Shown here piece after piece: positions 1 to 9,112 of a DNA stretch of 64,000 bases. The stretch is taken from assembly GCA_963728985.1 (NCBI GenBank), contig CAVSME010000002.1, forward strand, positions 186,001 through 250,000, in the 5' to 3' direction. The number at the start of each line of letters is the position of its first letter. Position 1 is the stretch's first letter. Source of the stretch: DASXAI01 sp963728985 (GTDB lineage Bacteria; Actinomycetota; Acidimicrobiia; Acidimicrobiales; Ilumatobacteraceae). Both the position numbers and the translations under genes were made by a program. The notes below the pieces were generated by a model, which was not told the origin of the DNA, did not search any database, and saw only the letters and a list, made by a program, of their open reading frames with translations.

Positions 1-894
1 GCCACCAAGGTCGGGCTCGACGTGGGCAAGGCCATCTTCGCCGGCCAGAACAACACCATCCGCTTCGCGCCGGTGGGCGACCTCGGCGTGACCGTGCAGC
101 GCGCCCCCACGCTCGACGGCCTCGGCAAGTACTACCGCGCCACCATCGAGGAGAGCCCGGCCGAGCCGGTCGACGTGGCCCAGGCGCTGCGCGACGCCGG
201 TGCCGACGTCCTCGTCTCCTACCTCCCGGTCGGTTCCGAGCAGGCCCAGAAGCACTACGCCCAGGCGTGCATCGACGCCGGCGTCGCCTTCGTGAACGCC
301 ATCCCGGTGTTCATCGCGTCCGATCCCGAGTGGGCGGCCAAGTTCGAAGCGGCCGGCGTGCCCATCGTCGGTGACGACATCAAGAGCCAGGTCGGCGCCA
401 CCATCGTCCATCGCATCCTCGCCCGCCTGTTCGAGGATCGGGGTCTCGTGCTGGACCGCACGTACCAGCTCAACGTCGGCGGGAACATGGACTTCATGAA
501 CATGCTCGAGCGCGAGCGCCTGGAGTCGAAGAAGATCTCCAAGACGCAGGCCGTCACCAGCCAGCTGGACAACGGGATCAAGGCCGACGACGTCCACATC
601 GGCCCGTCCGACCACGTGGCCTGGCTGCAGGACCGCAAGTGGGCCTACATCCGCCTCGAGGGTCGCAACTTCGGCGACGTCCCGCTCAACGTGGAGCTCA
701 AGCTCGAGGTGTGGGACAGCCCGAACTCCGCCGGCGTGATCATCGATGCCGTGCGCTGCGCCAAGCTGGCCGTGGATCGGGGGATCGGCGGTCCACTGCT
801 CGGCCCGTCGGCCTACTTCATGAAGAGTCCTCCCGTGCAGTACCGCGACGAGGAGGCTCGCGAGATGGTGGAGACGTTCGCCGCAGGCGCGTAG
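1..894 (+). CDS. ino1: myo-inositol-1-phosphate synthase, 5' end outside window
   Basis: NAD-dependent enzyme that converts glucose 6-phosphate to 1L-myo-inositol 1-phosphate, the first step towards phosphatidylinositol and mycothiol in actinomycetes. The frame is open from base 1, so the N-terminus with the Rossmann glycine loop is missing; about 297 of the usual roughly 360 residues are visible. Recognisable blocks are the NVGGNMDFMNML stretch and its following SKKISKT lysine-rich catalytic segment, the IGPSDHVAWLQD block, and the C-terminal LGPSAYFMKSPP motif, which together are diagnostic of the actinobacterial/archaeal-type synthase. A strong hairpin follows 27 bases after the stop, so this is the last gene of its transcript. 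Confidence 0.95.
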   Translation, partial: ATKVGLDVGKAIFAGQNNTIRFAPVGDLGVTVQRAPTLDGLGKYYRATIEESPAEPVDVAQALRDAGADVLVSYLPVGSEQAQKHYAQACIDAGVAFVNAIPVFIASDPEWAAKFEAAGVPIVGDDIKSQVGATIVHRILARLFEDRGLVLDRTYQLNVGGNMDFMNMLERERLESKKISKTQAVTSQLDNGIKADDVHIGPSDHVAWLQDRKWAYIRLEGRNFGDVPLNVELKLEVWDSPNSAGVIIDAVRCAKLAVDRGIGGPLLGPSAYFMKSPPVQYRDEEAREMVETFAAGA

Positions 895-920
895 CGGGCC
901 CGCGACACCCGACACCAGCC

Positions 921-951
921 CGGCCGGGGGTTCCCGTGGAATCCCCGGCCG
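921..951 (+). terminator. strong hairpin terminator after ino1
   Basis: Two 14-base arms (CGGCCGGGGGTTCC and GGAATCCCCGGCCG) pair around a 3-base CGT loop with a single G-U wobble. There is no clear T-tract, as is common for high-GC actinomycete terminators. Position just after the ino1 stop supports the call. Confidence 0.75.
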
Positions 952-982
952 TTGCGCGTCCGGCCCCGAGTAGAACTCGGCC

Positions 983-1447
983 ATGGTCCGCCGCGCCGCC
1001 TCCGCCGACGCCGTCGAGGTCACCCGGCTCCGGCGCCTCATGTTCACGGCCATGGGCCTCGACTGCGACCGCGTCGACTGGGAGCGGCCGTGCATCGCGT
1101 TCTTCGAGCACCATCTCGGCACGCCCACCGTCGTGGCCATGGTGGTCGACGCCCCGGACGGCGCCGGCCTGGCCGCCAGCGGCGTCATCGAGATGAGCCG
1201 CCAGATCCCGTCACCGCGTGCGCCACGCGGCACGAACGCGTACATCAGCACGATCTCCACAGACCCGCGCTGGCGACGGCGAGGCATGGCGGCGGCGATC
1301 ATGGAGGCGTTGCTGGAGGTGGCCCGCGAGGCCGGCATCGACAACGTCGACCTGCACGCGACCGCCGAGGGGCGCCCGCTCTACGAGCGCCTCGGCTTCG
1401 CGGAACGGCCGGGCAACCCGGCCATGCGGCTGGCACTCGTGCCGTGA
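983..1447 (+). CDS. GNAT family N-acetyltransferase
   Basis: A 154-residue protein with a single GNAT fold. The acetyl-CoA pyrophosphate-binding loop is visible as DPRWRRRGMAAAIM (residues about 91-104), preceded by a beta-strand (ISTIST) and followed by the late GRPLYERLGF motif, which is typical of the family. The substrate cannot be told from sequence. It starts at ATG 983, only about 30 bases after the ino1 terminator, with no obvious Shine-Dalgarno. A methyltransferase gene follows 40 bases downstream, so the two may be co-transcribed. Confidence 0.8.
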   Translation: MVRRAASADAVEVTRLRRLMFTAMGLDCDRVDWERPCIAFFEHHLGTPTVVAMVVDAPDGAGLAASGVIEMSRQIPSPRAPRGTNAYISTISTDPRWRRRGMAAAIMEALLEVAREAGIDNVDLHATAEGRPLYERLGFAERPGNPAMRLALVP

Positions 1448-1487
1448 AATCCACCACCGGCACGGACGGCCGCTGCACACTGACACC

Positions 1488-2081
1488 GTGAGCCCCATCT
1501 CCTATGGCGACGACGTCCCCGACGAATCCGAGCTGCGCCTGTGCGGTGACGTGGCCACCAAGCGAGTGGTGGAGCTGGGACTGGGTGCGGGCACGGCGAA
1601 CGCCATCACGTTCGCGGCACTGGGCGCCAAGACGATGGCCGTCGAACCCTCGGGTGATCTGGTGGCGGCCGCTCGCCGCGAGGCCGAGCGGGCCGAGGTG
1701 CGCGTCGAGTTCCACCAGGGCGAGCTGGCCGACCTCGGGTTCGCCACGAGCGCGTCGGTCGACCTCGTGTTCTCGGCCGGTGCACTGGCCGCCGTCGACG
1801 ACCTCCCGCGCGTGTTCCGCCAGGTGCACCGGATCCTGAAGCCGGGCGCGCCGCTGGTGTTCTCGTTGCCCCACCCGATCGCCGCCATGCTCGAAGGCGG
1901 TGAGGTGGTGCTGCGCAAGCCCTATTGGTCGACGGGCGCCCGGACCACCAGCGACCTCTTCACGGCGTTGCAGCGGGCCAACTTCCAGGTGGACACCATC
2001 CTCGAGCCGCAGCCGCTCGCCAACCCCAACACCCACGTGCCGGCGGCGCTGGTGATGCGGGCGAGGAAGCTCGGCGTCTGA
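1488..2081 (+). CDS. class I SAM-dependent methyltransferase
   Basis: A 197-residue predicted methyltransferase. The SAM-binding glycine motif VVELGLGAGTAN is at about residues 25-36, the acidic end of strand 2 is AVEPSG, and the post-motif region LVFSAGALAAVDDLPRVF plus ILKPGAPLVFSLPHP matches the UbiE/Methyltransf_11 pattern. Frame analysis allows an open reading frame from further upstream, but that part overlaps the acetyltransferase in another frame and does not look coding, so GTG 1488 is chosen. The stop abuts the convergent cca gene with no gap. Substrate unknown. Confidence 0.75.
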   Translation: MSPISYGDDVPDESELRLCGDVATKRVVELGLGAGTANAITFAALGAKTMAVEPSGDLVAAARREAERAEVRVEFHQGELADLGFATSASVDLVFSAGALAAVDDLPRVFRQVHRILKPGAPLVFSLPHPIAAMLEGGEVVLRKPYWSTGARTTSDLFTALQRANFQVDTILEPQPLANPNTHVPAALVMRARKLGV

Positions 2082-3482
2082 CTAGCGAGCGGCCCACCAG
2101 GCGTCGAGGCGACGGCGGGCCTCCTCCTCACCGAGCGGTCCTTCGTCGAGGCGGGCTTCGAGGAGGAAGGCGAGCGCCTGGCCGACGGCTGGCCCGGGCG
2201 GGATGCCGAGGTGGGCCATGACCGCGTTGCCGTCGAGGTCGGGCCGGATCGAGCGCAGCTCCTCCTGCTCGGCCAGCTCGGCGATGCGCTCCTCGAGCTC
2301 GTCCATGCGCCGCGCCAGCTGCGCCGCCCGCCGCTCGTTGCGGGTCGTGCAGTCGCAGCGGGTCAGCACGATCAGCTCGTCGAGCAGCTCGCCGGCGTCG
2401 CGGGCGAAGCGGCGCACGGCGGCGTCGGTCCAGCCCATGGCGTACGTGTGGAACCGCAGGTGCAGGTCCACCAGCCGGCTCACGGCATCCACGTCGTCGT
2501 TGGCGTAGCGCAGCGCCTGCATGCGCTCGCGCGTCATCCGCGCCCCCACCACCTCGTGGTGGTGGAAGGCGACGCCCTTCCCCTGGCGGTACGAGCGCGT
2601 CTTGGGCTTGCCGACGTCGTGGAAGAGGGCGGCCAGCCGGGTCCGGCGGAAGTCGAACGACGGGCGGGCGTCAGGGCGCACGTTCTCGACCACGGCGATG
2701 GTGTGGGCGAGCACGTCCTTGTGACGGTGGATGGGGTCCTGCTCCAGCTGCATGGCCGGCAGCTCGGGCAGGAACTCCTCGGCCAGGCCGGTGTCGACGC
2801 AGAACCAGAGCCCGGCTCCCGGCCAGGGCACGGTGATGAGCTTGTCGAGCGCGTCACGGATGCGCTCGGCCGACACGATCTCCAGCCGGTGCCGTGACGA
2901 CGTCACCGCCGCCACGAGATCGGGCTCGGGCGACAGGTCGTAGCCGGCGACGAACCGGGCCGCCCGCAGCATCCGTAGCGGGTCGTCGGAGAAGCTCACC
3001 TCGGGGGCCAGGGGCGTGCGCAGCCGTTGGGCGACGAGGTCGGTGGCGCCGCCGAACGGGTCGATCAGCTCAGGCGCCGCTGATCCGTCGAGGCGCAGGG
3101 CCATGGCGTTGATCGTGAAGTCACGCCGAGACAGGTCGGCGTCGATGGCATCGGCGAAGACGACGTCGGGCTTGCGGGAGTCGGGGCTGTAGGCGTCGGC
3201 ACGATGGGTGGTGATCTCGAAGCTCCGCCCGTTGCGCTTGGCCCCGATCGTTCCGAAGCGCTCGCCCTGGGTCCAGACGGCCTCGGCCCACTCCGCCAGG
3301 ATGCGCTTGATCTCGGCCGGGCGGGCGTCGGTGGTGCAGTCGTAGTCGCCGGCGATGTCGCGCCCGAGCAGCAGGTCGCGAACGGTCCCGCCGACCAGGT
3401 AGAGCTGATGGCCGGCGGCGATGAAGCGCTCGGCGAGCGGCTGGAGCTCGGCCAGCACGGGGGCGAAGCGTTCGGGGACCAC
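2082..3482 (-). CDS. cca: CCA tRNA nucleotidyltransferase
   Basis: Adds or repairs the 3'-CCA end of tRNAs using CTP and ATP. The 466-residue protein shows the class II nucleotidyltransferase head (LVGGTVRDLLLGRD at about 29-42 with the GDYDCTT metal-binding aspartates), the second conserved block RRDFTINAMAL, the ERIRDALDKL RNA-binding neck, and a C-terminal HD domain (LFHDVGKPKT), which is the actinobacterial PcnA layout. The gene is 12 bases downstream of the deacetylase-family gene on the same strand and probably co-transcribed. In Mycobacterium the orthologue (pcnA) also opens the conserved block that leads to parAB and dnaA. Confidence 0.93.
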   Translation of the reverse strand: MVPERFAPVLAELQPLAERFIAAGHQLYLVGGTVRDLLLGRDIAGDYDCTTDARPAEIKRILAEWAEAVWTQGERFGTIGAKRNGRSFEITTHRADAYSPDSRKPDVVFADAIDADLSRRDFTINAMALRLDGSAAPELIDPFGGATDLVAQRLRTPLAPEVSFSDDPLRMLRAARFVAGYDLSPEPDLVAAVTSSRHRLEIVSAERIRDALDKLITVPWPGAGLWFCVDTGLAEEFLPELPAMQLEQDPIHRHKDVLAHTIAVVENVRPDARPSFDFRRTRLAALFHDVGKPKTRSYRQGKGVAFHHHEVVGARMTRERMQALRYANDDVDAVSRLVDLHLRFHTYAMGWTDAAVRRFARDAGELLDELIVLTRCDCTTRNERRAAQLARRMDELEERIAELAEQEELRSIRPDLDGNAVMAHLGIPPGPAVGQALAFLLEARLDEGPLGEEEARRRLDAWWAAR

Positions 3483-3494
3483 GGTTGATGAAGG

Positions 3495-4508
3495 CTACGG
3501 GTGAAGGACCGGCGCCCACAGCTCGTTTGCCGCTGCCACCGCCGGCGCACCGGGACCGCCGTTCGTCGCTGCTTCCGGCCGCACGTCCACGCCCGCCAAC
3601 GCGCCGACCGCCGCCGCCGTCGAGTCGGCCAGGGCCTGGAGGTCGTAGCCGCCCTCGAGGAAGGCGATCCGCCGGCCGGCGGGCACCAGTGTCACCAAAC
3701 GAGCCGTCAGCGTGGCGAAGTCGCCCGAGCTGAGGCCGAGCCCGGTGATGGGGTCACGCATGTGAGCGTCGAAACCGGCCGACAGCAGCAGCCACGTGGG
3801 GTCGAAACGGCGGATCACCGGCTCCATCAGCTCCTCCACGGCGCGGAGGTAGACGTCGCCGGTGGTGCCCTCGGGGACCGGCACGTTCAGGGTGTGCCAC
3901 GCGCCGGCGCCCCGCCCGGTCTCGGCCAGCGCGCCGGTCCCCGGGTAGAGGGGGTATTCGTGGATGGAGACATAGAGCACGCGAGGGTCGTCGTAGAACA
4001 CGTCCTGCGTGCCGTTGCCGTGATGGGCGTCGTAGTCGACGATGGCGACCCGCTCACCCCGCGCGGCGAGGTGGGCGGCAGTGACGGCGACGTTGTTGAT
4101 GAGGCAGAACCCCATCGCCCGGGACGCGCTGGCATGATGGCCAGGAGGCCGCACCGCGCAGAAGGCAGCGTCGCCCTCGCCTCGGTCGAGCGCCTCCACC
4201 GCCGAGAGCCCGGCACCAGCGGCGAGCACGGCGGCGTCCCATGACGCGGTTGAGGCCCCGGTATCAGCGTCGATGCGCCCGCCGCCGGCCTGGCAGAACC
4301 GGTCCATGGCGTCGAGGAAGGCGGCCGGGTGCACCCGTTCCAGCTCGTCGCGCGTCGCCGGGCGGGGCTCCAGCGGGACGAGGACGTCGGCCAGGTCATG
4401 GCAGTGGGCGCCCATCAACACGGCCTCGAGGCGGGCCGGCCGCTCCGGGTGGCTCCGGCCGGCCACGTGGTCCAGGTAGCGCGGATGCGTCGCGAACAGT
4501 ACGGCCAC
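3495..4508 (-). CDS. histone deacetylase family (AcuC/HdaH-like) protein
   Basis: A 337-residue arginase/deacetylase-fold protein predicted to be a zinc amidohydrolase acting on acetyl-lysine or acetylpolyamines. Visible signatures are RPPGHHAS (active-site histidine pair, about residues 124-131), GFCLINNVA, the zinc ligands in VDYDAHHGNGTQ (Asp and His), the later DAHMRDPITG aspartate, and the C-terminal LEGGYDL. All catalytic positions are present, so it should be active. It starts 27 bases or more from a divergent acetyltransferase gene, an arrangement that could reflect opposing activities but this is only suggestive. A second family member is encoded at 40203-41257. Confidence 0.88.
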   Translation of the reverse strand: MAVLFATHPRYLDHVAGRSHPERPARLEAVLMGAHCHDLADVLVPLEPRPATRDELERVHPAAFLDAMDRFCQAGGGRIDADTGASTASWDAAVLAAGAGLSAVEALDRGEGDAAFCAVRPPGHHASASRAMGFCLINNVAVTAAHLAARGERVAIVDYDAHHGNGTQDVFYDDPRVLYVSIHEYPLYPGTGALAETGRGAGAWHTLNVPVPEGTTGDVYLRAVEELMEPVIRRFDPTWLLLSAGFDAHMRDPITGLGLSSGDFATLTARLVTLVPAGRRIAFLEGGYDLQALADSTAAAVGALAGVDVRPEAATNGGPGAPAVAAANELWAPVLHP

Positions 4509-4634
4509 TAGGCCGGAGGCTACCGTCGTAGCACCGTGAACAACGTCGAGCCACCGCGAGCCGGGTCTCTGTCGGGATCACGGCCTCTCACGGGATCTCG
4601 GCGCCGATCGCGTCATGGCGCGCCGGCAACCGCG

Positions 4635-5339
4635 ATGGTTCGGATCGCGGGGACGACCGTGCGGCTCACCCCGTGGCCGGCCGATCCTCGTACCGCGCAG
4701 CTCACCGTGCTGCCCGGCGACTTCGCACCGACGGCAGCCGTGGTGCGGGCCGCGCTGGCGGAGGCCGCCGCCACAGGCTTCCAGGCCGCGGTGACCGGCG
4801 CCCTCGGCGAGGTCGAGCGATCACCGTTCCTCGATGCCGGCCTGGCACCCCGTGCATGGCTCCACCTCCTCGAGCGCTCGCTCGACACCGTCCCGACGCC
4901 GCCGGGCCACGCCCTGCTCCGCCGCGCCCGGAGATCCGAGTGGCCGACGCTGGCGGCGGTGGATGCGAGCGCCTTCGCGCCGTTCTGGCGTCTCGGCATC
5001 GACGGCATCGTGGACGCTCGACGGGCCACGCCCTCGAACCGCCTGCGCGTCGCCACCGGGCGCGACGACACCGTGGTGGGCTACGCCGTGTTCGGGCGCA
5101 GCGGCGGGCGCGGGTTCGTCCAGCGCATCGCCGTCGACGCGGCGGCCCAGGGACGCGGCATCGGCATGACGCTGCTCCTCGACGGCTTGCGCTGGCTGGC
5201 CGACCGCGGTGCAACCTCGGCGCTGGTGAACACCCAGATCGGCAACGATCGCGCCCTCCAGCTCTACCGGCGCACGGGCTTCCGGCTCCTGCACGAGCGC
5301 CTGGCGGTGCTCGGTCGATCGTTCGACGACGTGGCGTGA
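4635..5339 (+). CDS. GNAT family N-acetyltransferase
   Basis: A 234-residue acetyltransferase with a C-terminal GNAT domain: beta-strand FVQRIAVD, the acetyl-CoA loop AAAQGRGIGMTLL (about residues 168-180), and the ending RALQLYRRTGFR. The N-terminal third is a divergent domain without a motif I recognise. The frame is open to GTG 4536 but the added segment is rich in Arg, Ser and Gly and not family-like, so ATG 4635 is preferred. The stop codon overlaps the GTG start of the next gene, which indicates translational coupling to the DUF6049-like secreted protein. Confidence 0.8.
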   Translation: MVRIAGTTVRLTPWPADPRTAQLTVLPGDFAPTAAVVRAALAEAAATGFQAAVTGALGEVERSPFLDAGLAPRAWLHLLERSLDTVPTPPGHALLRRARRSEWPTLAAVDASAFAPFWRLGIDGIVDARRATPSNRLRVATGRDDTVVGYAVFGRSGGRGFVQRIAVDAAAQGRGIGMTLLLDGLRWLADRGATSALVNTQIGNDRALQLYRRTGFRLLHERLAVLGRSFDDVA

Positions 5340-7327
5340 GGTTCATTCGCGCCGTCCTCGTCACGCTCGTGGTGGCCGCCGGATCCCTGGCGGTCGTCGC
5401 GGCGCCCGCCGACGCCGCTGACGCTCCCACGATCAGCCTCGTGGCTCAGGACCTCGTGGTGGCGCCGGGGGGCACCGCGTCGTTCGCCTTCGCCGTCGGC
5501 GGCACCGTCCCGGACAACACCGAGGTCGTCGTCGAGGCGTACACGAAGTTCGCCGCCGCCCGGACGGACTTCCGCGAGATGCTGGCCGGCCACCTCCGCA
5601 ACCGCGACGTCGGGTTCGTCGCCACGTCGCTCGACCTCCTCCCGCCTGATGCCCTCGGGCGCCGCACCATCTCGCTGCCCACGGTGGTCGCGCCGCAGGA
5701 GCGCGTCCAGGGTGGCAATGCGCTGCTGCCCGAGGCCGGCATGTACCCCATCACCATCGAGCTGCGGGCCGACAACGAGCCGCTCGCGCAACTGACGTCG
5801 TCCCTCGTCCGCTCCGACAGCGCCGAGGCCCCGGCACCGCTCGACGTCGCTGTCGTGGTGCCCGTCGACGGGGGGCCGACGCTCCGGGCAGACGGCACCA
5901 CCATGATCGACGACGCCGACCGGGCCCGCCTGCAGACCATCACCACCGTGCTGGCCGCCACCACCACGCCACTGACGGTCGTGCCCCGGCCCGAGCTCAT
6001 GGACGGGCTCACCCGGACCGGCCTCCCCGCCGATGCCGAACGGCGGGCCGCCCTCACCACCGCCATCGGCGGCCGCCAGGTCCTGGCCACGCCCTACGTC
6101 GCCATGGATCCCACCGCCGTGGGGGCGGCCGGCCTCGGCGCCGAGCTGACGCAGCAACTCACCGCCGGCGAGGACGCGCTGGCCACGGCGCTCCCCGGCG
6201 TCACCACGGATCGCACGACGTGGGTGACCCCCGGGCGCACGAGCGCCGACGGGATCACGATGGTGCGCGAGCTCGGCGCCCGGCGGTTCGTCGTTCCCGC
6301 CGGCGCCCTCGAACCCGCACCCGACGCCGCCACCATGCCGACAACGGCCGTCGAGCTGGCCGGCGGCGGCACGACGCTGCCCGTCGAGGCGGCGGTGAGC
6401 GACCCGGGCTTCGCCGCCGCGTTCCGGCCGGCGCCCGATCCCGTCCTGCACGCCTACCAGTTCGTGGCCGAGCTGCTGGCCGTGGCGGTCGACCACCCGT
6501 CGGCCGCCGCCCGCCAAGGCATCGTCGTGGTCCCGCCGGCGGACTGGCAGCCCGACCCGACCTTCCTCGCCACCGTGTTCTCGCTCCTCGGCCAGAACCC
6601 GCTCCTGCGCCCCGTCACCCTCGAGCAGTGGTTCCGGGAGGTGGCCGGTCCGCCCGACGGCCCCCGCGCGCTCGCGCCCGCGGAACCGGCCGACCTGGCC
6701 GACTTCGCCACCGGCCTGACCCTGACCCGCATCCGGTTGATGGCCTTGGCGTCCATGCTGCCCGCGGCCGATCCCCTGTCGGCGTCACTGGCCGCCCGCC
6801 TGCGTGTCTCGGTCGACGGCGTGCTCGAACCCAGCGGGCGCCAGGCCTACCTCGATGCCGTCAACGGCGAGCTCAACGATCTCGCAGTCGCCGTCGATCC
6901 CGTTCCGGCGCGGCGGATCACGCTGGCCAGTCGCTCGACCGAGGTGCCGATCACCCTCCACCGACGCATCGACCGCCCGATCAAGGTGCGCATCCACCTG
7001 GAGAGCCCGAAGCTGTCGTTCCCCGCCAACGACATCCTCGTGACCCTCGACGCCGAGACGGTGCAACAGCGGATCACCGTGAAGGCCCGGGCCAACGGCA
7101 CCTTCCCCTTGACGGTCACGATCATGACGCCGGCCGGTGATGTCCCCGTCGCGCCGACGTCCGAGCTGACCGTCCACGCCACCACCCTGTCCGGCTTCGG
7201 CGTGGTCCTCACCGTCGGCGCCCTCCTCGTGCTGGCGACGTGGTGGGTGCGCCACCTCCGCCGCAGCCGGCGCTCCAAGGCCGTCGCCCGGGGCCTGCAA
7301 CACCATCCGAGCGCCGGTGCCGTGTAG
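5336..7327 (+). CDS. DUF6049-like exported membrane-anchored protein
   Basis: A 663-residue protein with an N-terminal signal peptide (basic RFIRA followed by a hydrophobic run to APADAAD), a long extracytoplasmic region, and one C-terminal membrane helix (FGVVLTVGALLVLATWWV) ending in a basic cytoplasmic tail. Size, topology and position match the protein encoded next to MurJ and upstream of sigM in mycobacteria (Rv3909 type), whose biochemical function is not established. The start GTG overlaps the stop of the acetyltransferase gene by 4 bases. A 156-base spacer separates it from the kinase gene. The homology call rests on layout and architecture, since the primary sequence is poorly conserved. 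Confidence 0.7.
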   Translation: MRFIRAVLVTLVVAAGSLAVVAAPADAADAPTISLVAQDLVVAPGGTASFAFAVGGTVPDNTEVVVEAYTKFAAARTDFREMLAGHLRNRDVGFVATSLDLLPPDALGRRTISLPTVVAPQERVQGGNALLPEAGMYPITIELRADNEPLAQLTSSLVRSDSAEAPAPLDVAVVVPVDGGPTLRADGTTMIDDADRARLQTITTVLAATTTPLTVVPRPELMDGLTRTGLPADAERRAALTTAIGGRQVLATPYVAMDPTAVGAAGLGAELTQQLTAGEDALATALPGVTTDRTTWVTPGRTSADGITMVRELGARRFVVPAGALEPAPDAATMPTTAVELAGGGTTLPVEAAVSDPGFAAAFRPAPDPVLHAYQFVAELLAVAVDHPSAAARQGIVVVPPADWQPDPTFLATVFSLLGQNPLLRPVTLEQWFREVAGPPDGPRALAPAEPADLADFATGLTLTRIRLMALASMLPAADPLSASLAARLRVSVDGVLEPSGRQAYLDAVNGELNDLAVAVDPVPARRITLASRSTEVPITLHRRIDRPIKVRIHLESPKLSFPANDILVTLDAETVQQRITVKARANGTFPLTVTIMTPAGDVPVAPTSELTVHATTLSGFGVVLTVGALLVLATWWVRHLRRSRRSKAVARGLQHHPSAGAV

Positions 7328-7483
7328 TTCCTGCCGCATCTTCGTCGCCGTCGTCCGCTTCGCTTCCGTCGGCTCCTGACTCGCTGTACTCGGACAATGC
7401 CGCTGCCAGCGGCCCCGGCGCCGCACTGCGGCGGCAACTGCTGCCGCGCCTGCGGCCGCGCCGGCCAGTAGCGTTCGCTCGCG

Positions 7484-9112
7484 GTGGGTGAGACCCGCGT
7501 GCCGCCTCCGCCTCCGCCTGCGTCGCCCGCCGTGCGCACGTTGGCCGGGCGCTACCGCCTCGAACGCTGCCTCGCGGTCGGGGGGATGGCCGAGGTGTGG
7601 GTGGCCACCGACGTCGTGCTCGATCGCCAGGTCGCGGTGAAGATGCTCAAGCCGGCACTGGCGTCCGATCCTCGGCTGGTCGAGCGGTTCCGGCGCGAGG
7701 CCGTGGCCGTCGCCCGCCTCTCGCACCCGTCGATCGTGGCCGTGTTCGACACCGTGGCCGACGGCGACGTCGAGGCCGTCGTCATGGAGCTCGTGCCGGG
7801 CGACACGTTGCGCCAGCGCCTCGACACCGTCGGGCGGTTGCCGATCGGACTCACCATCCAGATCGGGATCGCGGTCGCCGACGCGCTCACCGCCGCCCAT
7901 CGCTCGCGCATCGTCCATCGGGACATCAAGCCCGGCAACGTGCTGCTCGATCCCGAGGGTCGCATCCTGCTCACCGACTTCGGCATCGCCAAGGCGCTCC
8001 AGCAGACCGACGACCTCACCTCCGACGACGTCTTGATGGGGACGGCCAAGTACCTGTCGCCGGAACAGGTCCTGGGCCTGCCCATCGACAGCCGAGCCGA
8101 CCTGTACTCCCTCGGCGTCCTGCTCTACGAGTGCCTCGCCGGCCAGCCGCCCTTCGTCGCCGACACCCAGGCCGCCACCGCGATGGCTCGGCTCCAGCGT
8201 GACCCGGTGCCCGTTCGCAAGCTGCGTCCCGGCGTGCCCCGGGCCCTTGACGATCTCGTCATGGAGCTGCTGGCGCGCGACGCGGACAACCGCCCCCGCA
8301 ACGCCGCATTGGTCCGCGACGCGCTGATGCGCGTGCACGAGGCAGGTGACGACGAGGACCCGACCATCGTGGTGACGCGCGACAGCACACCCGAGACCGG
8401 GCTGCCGGCGCCGACCGCGGCGCGCGTGCCGGGCGGCGACGATCCCACCTATCCGGGCGGACTGGTGGCCGAGCGCTCGCCGCGGCGGTACCTCGTGTCG
8501 ATCGTGGTGCTGTGTGCGATCGCCGCCGTGCTCGTCGTCGCCGGCGCTGTCTTCTTCCGGACCGGAACAGGAGCGCGGCTGGTGGAGTCGGCCCGCAACG
8601 CCATCACCGGCAAGCCCGCACCCACGACCACCACGCCGTCCACCACGCCGCCGCCCACGCCGGCGCAGGTGACGGCGGTGGGCGAGTTCGATCCGCCACC
8701 GGGGGGCGACGGCCGCGAGAACCCGGAGCAGCTCGGCGCCCTCACCGACGGCCGCCCGGACACGGCGTGGTCCACGGTCTGCTACAGCAACCACAACCTC
8801 GCCCCCAAGCCCGGCGTCGGTCTCGTGTTCCAGCTGTCGGCACCCGCCAACGGCCACAGCCTCATCGTCACGTCGCCCACGGCCGGCGGCTGGAGCGCGG
8901 ACGTGTACGTGAGCGACGGCGCCCACGCCAGCCTCGACGACTGGGGCCCGGCCGTCGCGTCGATCCACGACGCCGCGGCCGGCGACGCCCGCTTCGAGCT
9001 CGGCGCCGCCAGCGGTCACTACGTGCTGCTGTTCATCACGTCGCTGGGGCAGAGCGTGGCCCCGTGCCAGCGACCGTGGCAGCTGCAGATCTCCGAGATC
9101 GCAGTGACGTGA
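7484..9112 (+). CDS. serine/threonine protein kinase with extracellular discoidin-like domain
   Basis: A 542-residue transmembrane kinase. Residues about 22-290 form a PknB-type kinase with the Val-Ala-Val-Lys catalytic lysine, the catalytic loop IVHRDIKPGNVLL, the DFG metal motif LTDFGIAKA, and YLSPEQ, so it should be active. A single membrane helix (about 336-358, LVSIVVLCAIAAVLVVAGAV) and a Thr/Pro linker lead to an extracellular beta-sandwich (about 395-542) that resembles the carbohydrate-binding-type ectodomain at the C-terminus of mycobacterial MurJ/MviN. The gene lies exactly where murJ sits in mycobacteria, but no flippase domain is present. The stop overlaps the GTG of the sigma factor gene (GTGA). 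Confidence 0.88.
   Translation: MGETRVPPPPPPASPAVRTLAGRYRLERCLAVGGMAEVWVATDVVLDRQVAVKMLKPALASDPRLVERFRREAVAVARLSHPSIVAVFDTVADGDVEAVVMELVPGDTLRQRLDTVGRLPIGLTIQIGIAVADALTAAHRSRIVHRDIKPGNVLLDPEGRILLTDFGIAKALQQTDDLTSDDVLMGTAKYLSPEQVLGLPIDSRADLYSLGVLLYECLAGQPPFVADTQAATAMARLQRDPVPVRKLRPGVPRALDDLVMELLARDADNRPRNAALVRDALMRVHEAGDDEDPTIVVTRDSTPETGLPAPTAARVPGGDDPTYPGGLVAERSPRRYLVSIVVLCAIAAVLVVAGAVFFRTGTGARLVESARNAITGKPAPTTTTPSTTPPPTPAQVTAVGEFDPPPGGDGRENPEQLGALTDGRPDTAWSTVCYSNHNLAPKPGVGLVFQLSAPANGHSLIVTSPTAGGWSADVYVSDGAHASLDDWGPAVASIHDAAAGDARFELGAASGHYVLLFITSLGQSVAPCQRPWQLQISEIAVT

Noticed and set aside
6785..9019. 744-codon minus-strand frame opposite the DUF6049-like and kinase genes
   Set aside because: Composition rich in Arg, Gly, His and Val with no domain; it is a shadow of two well-supported plus-strand genes.
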